64,000 nucleotides of DNA, from contig CM051028.1 in the NCBI GenBank assembly GCA_027627225.1, positions 19,399,701-19,463,700 on the forward strand, written 5' to 3'. The stretch comes from Congeria kusceri (lineage: Eukaryota > Mollusca > Bivalvia > Myida > Dreissenidae). The notes beneath the pieces are model-generated. The model ran no database searches and was not told the DNA's origin. It saw nothing but the letters and a program-made list of their open reading frames with translations. Both the position numbers and the translations under genes were made by a program. Shown here one piece after another: positions 54,313-64,000 of this stretch; position 1 is the first letter of the stretch; every line of letters starts with the position of its first letter.

Positions 54313-55852
54313 TTTCTGTACTGGAGTTGGGTGAACTAGGATGTTATCAAGCCATACATACCTAAAAATGCAGTTGATTGCTTAAGAATAAAAAAACATT
54401 AAAATGGAAAACGTAATTGCACTTGTTTTTCTTTCTTTTTTTCTCATAATGCAATGGCTGTTTCGGTGTTTTATTACTTTAACAGTTTCTTGGCATTGCA
54501 ATAAAACGTTCGCAGATGGCAATTACATTTTTGCAAGAACGATAATTTATCTTTTCTGATAATCGCCATGCATGATTTGCAACGCCAATTGCGACGTCTC
54601 TATAGAACATGTCCTGTTGAACATTCATTGAAATTGGTCATTGAAATCAAGACAAAGTACATCGTACAAGTCATTAAAAAGATGTCATGACATATCGCGC
54701 AACATGCCATATATCGGGTTTCGTTCTGTAAAGTGTTTACTACATTATGTTTAAATGATAAATAATGTGTCGAAACAACGTCGAAGGTTGTTTAAGCCAC
54801 AAATCATATAATCTGTAGCATCAGTCTGTTTCCTATATGATAAATCAATATGCTTAACATTGTACTGAAAATACAATCTAGCTGTTATCAACACTCGCAG
54901 AAGCTTATGAATATGTCAGAAATGGAGATAGTATTATTGCAGCGAATTTAATTGATTTTCTTAAAATTAAATGATGCGTATTGATAGCAGTAAATGTACA
55001 AGTTATTTATAAATCAAGATAGCTGATAAACATACAAATACAAACGCTTGGACCACACATTTCTATTCCAAATTATGAAGTATAAAAATCCAATTCACGT
55101 TGCTCTGAACATGTTTTTAAGAATTATATTCAAGTGATATTGCCATAGTTCGTTCCATTAAAGCAATAATCATAATCATTTCTAAAGACGTAAAATCGTA
55201 ATGTCGATTTATTTATACAGATAAATTTACCAATAAAGAACCAAAATAAATACCTACAAAGGTGGAAGTTGATCAACGTAATACACGCTTAAAAACACTG
55301 GTCCAGACCTCGTATGATTCCACTGTTGGCATATTCCAATATATATGAACGTATATCGTCTGCATCTACATAAGATGTACATCAACCCTTTGAAGTTGAA
55401 GTTGTATGCTGTTCAGAATCCAGAATGCGATATTATAACTAAATAGTGTCCACATTAATTGGTCTAAATTGTCATTTGTCATTTTCCGGGCCAATGTTGC
55501 ATATTGTAAATTGCATAACCTTCAAAGGTAATCTTGTTCTTGGAAAGTCATCAATCTGGGACACATTTATACTACAGGTGCTAATGTCAGTGACACGAAT
55601 TTCATATTGATTGAATGCTTAATGTTTTGTGGTTTTGTGCTTTAAGTCTAGCAGGAACTTTAAAGGTAATCTTGTTCTTAGAAAGTCATCAATCTGGGAC
55701 ACATTTAATCAGCAAGTGCTAATGTCAGTTACACGAACTTCACATTGATGCAAAGCTTAATGTTCTCTGGTTTTGTGCTGGAAGTCTAGCAGGAACCTCC
55801 CGGAAGCCATTTTCTATCCAGTATGGTTAGCACTATTCAACACTACGTATAC

Positions 55853-55854
55853 AG

Positions 55855-55896
<42 letters not shown>
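55853..55896. repeat. AT dinucleotide microsatellite
   Basis: About 20 uninterrupted AT units. Confidence 0.98.
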
Positions 55897-55898
<2 letters not shown>

Positions 55899-57129
55899 TT
55901 AAAACAAATAATACAGAAATAAGGTACTAGCAGAATGAAATCAAAGCCGTCTGGTTAATGTCTCCACATAATTATTTTATGTTGATCAGCAAACCTCCAA
56001 GGATAAAGTCTGTTTTTGCTTTCAATATATCGGTGCTCTCCATGTCCATATGCATGTGCAGGTCGTGGCGCATTTGTTACGCTCTAAAGAGCATAAAGAC
56101 GCTTCCAAATAAGCAAGATATTAACGCGATGTCGCACAAAGTTTATAGGCGAAAAAACATGAAAAAGTATTTAGCGATGTGCAATCAGGTTAAAAACCAC
56201 TGACCTAGTATATGTGTTCCACATTGTTTTACACTATCATGATTATTTGCTTGCTGGTATTTAAATGTTATTATTGCATGTCTCTGTTGAAGAGAATTGC
56301 AATGGTTTATTTAATGAAAAATTTCATACATGTATGTTGTTTAAACTATATAATACTATTTGTTTTGGAAACTTATAAAGATGCTGACAGTGTCCCAACC
56401 AAAATCGTATACCATAACATCCCTGAAATTTGAAACGCTATTAAAGTGTTTATGTACGATCTTACAACGGGTATAGTAGCATAATTACAATTAACAAAAT
56501 AAAGTTAATTAACGTATATTTCTATTTAAAATGGCATAAAAGTTTAGAACAAATATAGCTTTTAAACGCACAATAAGCTAGTTTTTAATCACCATAGTTT
56601 TCGTATGTATAAGCCGAAACTCAAATATGTGTATATACGTTGACTTGACTGTTTATTTAGGTTACACAACAGTACTAAGTGATGCAAACGTCGATACTAG
56701 TACTTGTTGATTTATATTAAAGTGTTTCCTTCGTCATTTTAATGTTTTTCTGTTTGCTTTTACGTTTTATTGTCACGTGTTATCTGCTTATTTAAAAAAA
56801 ATTGATATGAAAGATCGCACATACACACTTAAAACGTACCAATTGTGTACAGACTTAAATTTCATTTTACTTTAATTTTGTTAGTCATGACAATATGTTG
56901 TTTGAGAAGATCGGACGTTTTTTTCGTTCTTTCCAGGTCTTTTAGCCACTATTTGCAACGTCGTGTAACTATAATTATAATATATCGAGCACGTAAATAC
57001 ATAAATCTTCACATTATCTGAGGAACTTCAAGTCTCCATATAGATGTGTTATTTGCGTAATGAGGCATAGACCATTGTTAGGGAGAAATTGGATGGGCAA
57101 TCAAAAAGAACTAATGATATAAATGTGCG

Positions 57130-57640
57130 ACAGCCATTTATCTGCACCATCGGAGATTAAATTTATAATAAAGTTCTTTACTAGTTTTAAATAATTTCAG
57201 GAAAACAAACATGATTTATGACAAAATGTGTTCCCTTAATATACCACAATAGAGATATTGTTCAAACTCAATAACTATTATAATTGTTAAAACATGAACA
57301 AGTATTCAACGAATATCAAGGTCATTTTTTATTTAATCAATGTAAGTTTCCATGATTATGAAAAACAGGTCATAAGAGGAATGTGTTTTTTAATAAACAT
57401 TGAAACATTGGTTCATTGTTTGTAGTTAATATACAGCCAGTGCAAGGTATTTCCAAAAATTAACTACGTACACAATATGTAGCATATGTTTAACAAGAAT
57501 GTCTAATAAATAACATTAAATCATATTTATATTACGTTAGCTATATTTATTAAATGTATAACTTACTTGAAGTTGCTTGGCATCTAAAAATCCTTTTTAT
57601 ACAGCGACATATTCCGAAAGAATAAACAAAACAATTATAT
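57130..57640. other. no gene seen
   Basis: AT-rich interior of unit U3, without recognised features. Confidence 0.5.
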
Positions 57641-59043
57641 TGTGGATTGTACTTTTTTTTCTTATTTGATAATTGTGGCATAATCTGAGTTGCTTGGTGT
57701 AACAATGTTGTGTTGACATTGGGTCCTGGCTTGAAAAGTTATGTATCAGTGGGATAATAGAAACACCGTTTCATTATTTTTTTAAATGTAGACAATATGT
57801 AAATATTCGAGAAGAAATTATCAACTCGCTATACTCTGCCCCTTCATTTGAAACTGCTTTGTTTGGGGACATGTTCATGTGCTTACGCGAAGAACTACAT
57901 AAGATTACGCCTTTCGTTCCAATCCTCTTAAAACTTGTATATGTACTCGTATTACTGAAATATTGTATGTTTCGCTAATATATGCCAGTTTAAAATAAAT
58001 ATGTTTAAACCAAAAGTTAGCATAAACACTCAACTTTAACAATATTACAAAAATTCAGTTTATGTCGCCAGTGCTGTACCAGAGTGAACCAAACACTTCG
58101 ATTAAAGTTATAGCCAATAAAACGTGCATAGTGCGAAACAATAAGGCCAGATAATGTTATACAAATGCACAATCGAATAGCAATATTTTACAGGGACCAC
58201 AAGGTATTTCATTGCACAAAAACGCTCTCACTTGCCTGAGGGAACGTTCTTCAATTACACGTTTTCACTGGGTGTTGTGCAAAGAGACAACTATCGATTT
58301 GATTAGAATTCCAGTTTGGAATTCCCAAATGATTAGAGCATATACAAATACATGTGCATACTATCCTTCATACCAGTTAAATGTGCAATAAAGCTATATA
58401 GGTACTAAAAAAGCATTATTAAGTCCGTTCGTGATTAAGATTTTCACTTGACTAATAACTGTGCACATGTATGTGCATGTATATATCATCGTGCGTATAA
58501 ATGTATTGTACCATTAAATAAATAGATCGATAAATACTGTACTAAAGTCGAATGTATTGTGGCAGAATTATTGTCCAAAATTATCAAGACTGAATGGACA
58601 TCCATTCATATAAATGTTATAAGAAATATTTGCAATATATATCTATTATGCTTTTGAAAGACGAAAAGCTTTGTTAGCTTATTAACAAGTATGTGTTGCT
58701 GTACCACCATATTAGTCTACAATTATATGTATATTTAAATGTGTTTATGCATATGTGTATATATAGTTATGCAAGGGCCGGTGGCCATGAAGCAAATTAG
58801 CCAATTGAATTGTTATACTGTAAACGAGGCAAAATATAGATTAGATTCTGCTTCTCCAAGGCTGAAACGTCATCTTTATAAAATTTGGCACAGCTTTTGT
58901 TTTGATATTACAGCATTGTCATTCCCTGGAATAGACAGAAAGAGGTACTAATACTGTTTCCTGTCTTTAAGTAACGATGTTCAAGCAAGAAACTCATAAA
59001 GGCATAATGGCTAGCGCACGAAATCCGTCAGAAAATATTCAAG

Positions 59044-59178
59044 TTATTGTTGAACCCATGCGCATTTCTTTAGGCACTCATTCATTCCAGTGTAAACATC
59101 GAAATGACAATATGTGAAGTATCGGGGAGGAGGTCTCAGCTGTATGAAACTGGTAATATTCAGTATTTTGCATGCCAT
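59044..59178 (-). CDS. possible small minus-strand exon (S7)
   Basis: The minus-strand ATG at 59178 gives MACKILNITSFIQL, then RPPPRYFTYCHFDVYTGMN and ECLKKCAWVQQ, with TAA. The motif PPPRYFTYC..D.Y.GMNEC recurs at 61328 (intact), while U2 (53780) has a stop and U1 (49110) keeps only YTGMNECLENA. An AT-rich box ATAAATATAGGAC lies about 30 bases upstream in every copy. No family is recognised. It may be coding remains or a chance frame in a conserved repeat. Confidence 0.27.
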   Translation of the reverse strand: MACKILNITSFIQLRPPPRYFTYCHFDVYTGMNECLKKCAWVQQ

Positions 59179-60373
59179 GCTGTCTCTGACGGTCCTATAT
59201 TTATCGTGGGAACAGCACAATTGCTGGATTGGAGTAGTTGTCAATGACATTACTTGTTTTTATACTGGAGTTGCGTGAGCTAGGATGTTACCAAGTCATA
59301 CATGCCAAGAAATACATTTGATTGCTTCAGAAACCATTCAACTTTAAAATGGAAAGCGTTATTGCATTTAAACGTTTAATAACTCCGACAATACAACTAA
59401 TATTCTCGTTGTTTTATAAAGCTGACAGTTCATTTTCATTGACATAAAAGGATTGCAGATGGCAAATACATTTTTGCATCAAAGAGCATTAATTACATCT
59501 GATACGAGTCGTAATTGGCATTAAGTATTAGTTAACATATGATGTGAGGCATTATGGATCTACAAAACAAGTGTAATAGGTCATTAATCCAGAAATAAAA
59601 TAGTGTACATGTCATTAGAAAGATGTCATTAAATATTTTCCAATTTGCTAATTTATAGCTAATATATAGAGGTACGTTCTGTATCACGTTAACTCTAAAA
59701 TGTTACTATTAACGAGACTTCGTGGAAATGACGTCTGAGGTTGCTTTAGCAAAGAAACACAAATCATAATGATACTCCGTATCATGAATTGTCTTATAAT
59801 ATGAGAAGCCAATAATGCGCTTTTTATGCTTAAACATTTATCTGAAAATAAAATCGATCTGGTATCGACAACGACATCTTGCGAATGTGTCAGTAATGGA
59901 GACAGTATTATTTCTGCGAATGCAATCAGTTAACTTGAAATTTTAGTCGGTACAATCATGCATATAAGATTTCAGTGAATATGCAAGTTATTTAATAAAT
60001 CATGATATGTGTTTTTTTTACAAACGGGTTGACCACACATTCATTATCCAAATAATAATCTTGAACAATACATGCAAGTTACTCTGGATATATCAAATTT
60101 AATGACGAATAGTAATTTAAAGGACAGCCATAGTATGTTTCCTTTTAACAATATTAATTATCGATTAAAACCGCATTGTCCGGATATCACACTATGTAAG
60201 TAATCATAAAGAAAATGTATTTTCTAGTACTTAAGTAGCCTGCTTAAAGTTATTGACAACATTAACCTTACCGAAAGACGTTATATCGAAATGTCAATAT
60301 ATTACTACAGCTAAAATACCAAAGGTAAGTAATAAAAGTAAAAGTAGAAAGATACACTTAGTAGCATAAACGC

Positions 60374-60658
60374 TTAATAAAGTGTACAAGGGTTAGGTGA
60401 ACCCCTGTATTCTATTTTCATGTCAATCATGCATGTACCAACAGTTGTCAATATCCCATTGGTAACGCCAGTTGCAAACATCACCGCGACAGTGGATGTG
60501 ATGTTTTCCATAGGTCGCTGCTTGGGGCGCGAAACGTTATCAGAAACTGTGCCGTTTATGACATTTTTCATTATGGAAAATGATTGTTCAGCCCCGTACA
60601 TCATGATTTCTCTTGAAATTAAAGAGTTCCATTTCGGGATGGAGAGTGACGTCACCAT
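60374..60658 (-). CDS. possible minus-strand exon (S1)
   Basis: An uninterrupted 94-codon minus frame: MVTSLSIPKWNSLIS, MYGAEQSFSIMKNVINGT, DNVSRPKQRPMENITSTVA, MFATGVTNGILTTVGTCMID. It has two or three N-glycosylation sequons. The same peptide is readable but frameshifted in U1 (44570-44830) and U2 (50150-50462). Its start overlaps the TGACGTCA site. No family is recognised. Confidence 0.3.
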   Translation of the reverse strand: MVTSLSIPKWNSLISREIMMYGAEQSFSIMKNVINGTVSDNVSRPKQRPMENITSTVAVMFATGVTNGILTTVGTCMIDMKIEYRGSPNPCTLY

Positions 60659-61327
60659 ATATCAATAACATTGGCAATTCATAATTGTACTCCGATGAAC
60701 GTTAGATAGAATGCATGCACAAAGGTAGTGTATATTGTGATAAATATTGCAAATAGAATTGTTGAATCGATTCTAAACCACCAATGTTGTCTGAAAAACG
60801 GGTACTACTACGTATTATTTTATATTTACGTATGCGCAAATTCCCATGACTAGTTGTTCTGCAGATACATGTACATACCCTCGTTCATATTGTTTCAATT
60901 TGCAATTAAATATAAAGATAATAAAACATTATTAAGTCATTTCTTGTGTGTAATTCTCAGACGAATAATAAATGCGCACTTACTCGTATCGCCGTGCGTA
61001 TAATTATATTTTGTCATTAAATATATTGATAATATAAACTTTACTAAACACTTATATCAAATAAGAGAAGTACACTGTCTACAAGCATTAAAAGGAATAC
61101 ATCTCAATTAGTTCCTGCCGGGTGCTCAAAGGCTTAAACTCCGACCTGATCAAATTGGCATCATTTGAAAAGAGCAAAACTAATATATTATAAATACAGC
61201 ATTGCAATTTCGATACATTCATTGGAAGAGGTACAAAAACTGTTTACATTTTAATTCCGAAATGTTTTTTAAAGCCCGAAGCTCATAAAGGTAAAAACAA
61301 CAGCGCAAGAAATAGTACAGGAACATT

Positions 61328-61470
61328 TTAGCTATTACTGAACCTATGCGCATTCTCTCGGCACTCATTCATTCCACTGTAAATATCGCAAAGACAATAT
61401 GTGAAGTACCGTGGCGGAGGTCTCAGCTGTAAGAGGTCTGAAACTGGTAATATTAAACTTTTTATGCTAT
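61328..61470 (-). CDS. possible small minus-strand exon (S7, U4)
   Basis: Copy of the 59044 frame: LRPPPRYFTYCLCDIYSGMN, then ECRENAHRFSNS and TAG. Upstream the frame differs (an extra TTACAG insertion), so a shared start is not evident. Confidence 0.25.
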
Positions 61471-62449
61471 CTCTGCCTGTCCTATATTTATCGTGGGAAC
61501 TGCACAATAGTTTGAATGGAATAGTTGCCAATGAGACCACGGATTGTTTACTGAATTACAATAATACACTTGATTGAATCGGAAACAATAAACCTTTCCA
61601 ACGGAAAGCGTTATTGCACACGGCTTTCAAAATATAAATCACCTTGATAATACAATCGTTGTTCACGTTGTTTTATAACGTCAACAGCTCCTTGGCTTTG
61701 CAATTAAAAGGTTTGCAGGTGGCAATTAAATATGTGCAAGAAATTGCATTAATCTTATCTGGTAATTGTCTTTAATGATTTTGAACGTGCGATGTGAGGC
61801 ATGTATGGAACTTCATTACAAGTGTAATTGGCCATTAGATTCCAGACCCAAGTTAGCGTACATGACATATTCGAATGTCCTAACAATTCATGCTTATTAT
61901 TAGCTTATATATTGCGTTTCGTTCTGTGTTTACAATATAAGGTTACTATTACCCGAAATGTATGAAAATAACGTCTGCGGTTGCTTCAGAAAAGAAACGC
62001 AAATCAAAATAATACACTATAGAATAGATTTTCTTGTTTTACGAGAAGCCAATAATGCGGTTGTTACCATTAAAGATTTCACTGAAAATCAAATCGATGT
62101 GGTATCAATAAAGGAATCTTGTGAATATTTCAGGTATGAAGACTGAACAATTTTAGCGAATGCAATCAGCTAAAATAAAATTACAGTCGGTAAAATTACG
62201 CCTTAAATGTGTCATTAAATATATAAGTTATATAAAAAATTAAACCGACACGGCTTGCAGTCTATATTTCTACAATATTTCTATAAGATAACTCATAATG
62301 CAGAACAATATATTGAAGTATTCTGGACGTATGGCGGTTAATGAAGAAATCTGTTTCTAATGACAAAGCTATTGTTTAATATATTTAACAATATTCAAGA
62401 TCGATTAAACCATATGAGCTATTGATACCTCTATGGACAAAACGCTTTT

Positions 62450-62867
62450 CATAAAAAAACAACTTCCATTCAAATATACAAATTGGTTTTATCAGGGTTA
62501 TTGGCAAAATAGGTGGATCAACAGTACAAAACAGTAAAGTGTGAGCAATGTAAAGGCATACAATTTTAAATCGTATCTACGATGCCCTTTCAAACCATCC
62601 GTTTTGCTACTATATGTTAATATTTACAGTATCCACGCATGTATATGACAAATCTCAAACATTGATTAATCATTTATAATAAAATGATTAATATCCAATG
62701 TTTAACTTTCAACTTAAATGCAACATAATTCTTAGTTGGTTAAATTAATGTTGTTTTTTTCTCTCACTTTCTATGTTGTATGCATTTAAATTGCAACTAT
62801 GATTGTGTTTTTGAACATGATAACATTACAAATATATAATAATACGTATGGCCTATGCATTATTAGG
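62450..62867. other. no gene seen
   Basis: AT-rich sequence between the array and the last block, without recognised features. Confidence 0.5.
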
Positions 62868-63115
62868 TTACTTTGATTTGCTTTTTTTCAAAGTGATCTT
62901 GCATGCCAGAACATTTGCCAGCATAGTGAGCATTTTTATCTGATTCCCCAAGGCATGAATGTCAGATAGATTAATCGAGAACTGATGTAAATCTTCCGCC
63001 ATTAATGGTGTCAATTGTGCAAGTAATGGCTGGAGTTTCCCAAGTAACGAATAAAACAATGTATGACCATGCTCAATCAAGACTCGATTCAGAGATTGAT
63101 GCCATAAAGGAGTTA
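62868..63115 (-). CDS. possible terminal exon, minus strand
   Basis: Minus-strand frame ITPLWHQSLNRVLIEHGHTL, then LLGKLQPLLAQLTPLMAED, SINLSDIHALGNQIKML and TLKKSKSK with TAA. It is leucine-rich and amphipathic, like a helical tail. A weak acceptor (TTACTTGAG) would start it at about 63116. Unlike the neighbouring DNA it is not AT-saturated. Function unknown. Confidence 0.3.
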
Positions 63116-63202
63116 TGTCTCAAGTAAATAATGATGTTTGAAATACGAAACATTCAACTATGAATCATTAATAATTTTCAAATTGCACTATTAGATTAAA
63201 AT

Positions 63203-63410
63203 CTGGGCTGGTATTCACAAAGCTCCTAAGGGAAATCTTAACTTAGGTTGCACTTAAGTGAAAATTTCAGATCAATTTTTCTATGTGAAATCCAATGATT
63301 TCTGTACAAAGAAGGCTGCAGTACTAAACATATAAGCAATATTTTACAACATTTTAATTTAAGGAAATTACTGAAGTCTTCCCTAAGGAGCTGTGTGAAT
63401 ACGGGCCCAG
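63203..63410. mobile_element. 208-bp MITE, TATTCACAAAGCTCCTAAGG ends
   Basis: CTGGGCTGGTATTCACAAAG at the left end and GTGTGAATACGGGCCCAG at the right are inverted repeats of about 30 bp, continuing into CTCCTAAGGGAA / TTCCCTAAGGAG. A TTAA lies a few bases outside on each side, but a precise duplication cannot be set. A second copy's end is at 14860. Confidence 0.7.
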
Positions 63411-63480
63411 TCCTTAAGATACTCAACACATTAGGATCTGAGGACGACCTAGAGAAGGTGAACTTCTGGTGACCTTTCAG

Positions 63481-63589
63481 TCAACCAATGAGGGCATTCA
63501 TGGTCTTGAGAGTGAACGTAGAAAACTTCGCAGTGCGACAAGAATAAAATCGCATTTGTTTGCGAATCGACATCATTACTGTATAATGG
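63481..63589 (+). CDS. possible internal exon, plus strand
   Basis: Acceptor GGTGACCTTTCAG and donor ATGG|GTAAGT, both good, bracket 109 bp with an open frame STNEGIHGLESERRKLRSAT, then RIKSHLFANRHHYCIM. Length and phase (36 codons plus one base) suit an internal exon. No family is recognised, and no partner exon is found in the window. Confidence 0.35.
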
Positions 63590-64000
63590 GTAAGTTGCCA
63601 GGGATCGCTCGTTCATTGACTGAATCTCTCACAGTCATAGACATTTATATTACAAACCCACTATTTAAATTTTCCATAATTTGAAACTACCTCTAAAGTC
63701 ATAAAGAGAGCACATTGACTGGTTGAGATATAAATAGCATTTTGAAAATCCGCAGTTTCAAAACATTGTATTGGTTGTTGTCATGTCGAACATTTGGAAG
63801 ATCACTAAGATTCAAACTGCATGCATACATCCATCCTGCTGCATCGGAATTAAGCGATTAACGCTCAAAAACAGTGATAACAAAACAAACGAAAAATGTC
63901 TGCAGTTACTCATTCAAAGGCCTACGTGCAGCCTTTTCAATCGGTTTCTTGCTTAAACATGTTAAAATTAACGTAATATTGTTGAAAATCACATTAATGA

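Larger units (their letters stand above)
50110..55270. repeat. segmental repeat unit U2
   Basis: Second copy: S1 50185-50420, S2 51115-51350, S3 51805-52020, S4 about 52240, S5 52340-52490, S6 52620-53200, S7 53385-53930. It differs from U1 by the 62-bp tandem array, a MITE, the palindrome array and a SINE. Confidence 0.7.
55270..60350. repeat. segmental repeat unit U3
   Basis: Third copy: S2 55440-55850 (internally duplicated: CAAAGGTAATCTTGTTCTT at 55523 and near 55662), S3 55975-56195, S4 about 56355-56450, S5 56885-57130, S6 57640-58420, S7 58480-59400. S1 is deleted at its start, near 55315. Confidence 0.65.
60350..62450. repeat. partial segmental repeat unit U4
   Basis: Fourth copy, with an internal deletion: S1 (60420-60720) is followed after about 110 bp by sequence equivalent to the end of S6 and S7 (60840-61520), skipping S2-S5. 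Similarity ends near 62450. Confidence 0.6.

Noticed and set aside
1..64000. CRISPR arrays, operons, ribosome binding sites or rRNA
   Set aside because: Nothing in the window has prokaryotic organisation. The regular palindromes at 52741-53035 have variable spacing and self-complementary units, not CRISPR repeat-spacer structure.

Overview
The window is AT-rich nuclear DNA from an animal. It has split genes with GT..AG introns, tRNA-derived SINEs, fragments of several LINE clades, MITEs and microsatellites, and no operons or bacterial gene layout. A bivalve mollusc is the best fit: a secreted C-type lectin family, the particular SINE and MITE types, and a tyrosine-recombinase retroelement. 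The MITE at 51503-51755 resembles a repeat I associate with dreissenid mussels (Dreissena). That genus call is recollection and inference, not proof.

Layout. 1-8.28 kb: mostly repeats, with two weak candidate exons (4453-4584, 5382-5475) and an element flanked by two odd hairpins (6.78-7.48 kb). 8283-12736: an inverted-repeat element with ends beginning CACGG and a 5-bp target duplication, containing a dead LINE, a SINE and a ~150-bp tandem repeat. 13.4-15.9 kb: SINE-like repeats, then the 5' flank and signal-peptide exon of a C-type lectin pseudogene. Intron 1 of that pseudogene is swollen to about 12 kb by two inverted-repeat elements. One is an 8.25-kb foldback element (15919-24168) with nested palindromes, microsatellites, two mirror-image minisatellites and a hAT-like insertion at its centre. 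The other is a 2.3-kb element (25381-27683), again with CACGG ends and a 5-bp duplication. The remaining, broken lectin exons lie at 27768-28599.

30801-34808 is the only gene I can assemble completely: an apparently intact five-exon secreted C-type lectin of 172 residues. It is the tandem paralogue of the pseudogene, and the 5' flanks of both copies are still alignable. 34.9-38.5 kb is ordinary intergenic sequence with a microsatellite. About 38645-44046 is a minus-strand tyrosine-recombinase retroelement relic with split direct repeats in the order A1-coding-B1-A2-B2. It has a gag-like region, a recombinase and an SGNH-hydrolase-like reading frame, but no recognised reverse transcriptase. 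An adjacent tandem copy of the target gives its empty site.

44.5-62.4 kb is a degenerate tandem array of about 3.5 copies of a ~5-kb segment. The copies are individualised by insertions: an L1-like LINE piece with a 16-bp target duplication, a MITE, an array of GAGCATCATGCTC palindromes, a SINE and a 62-bp repeat carrying TGACGTCA. Some minus-strand reading frames are shared between copies and may be remains of a gene family. The last 1.6 kb holds a MITE and two speculative exons. Most of the window is therefore a record of duplication and transposition around one live lectin locus.
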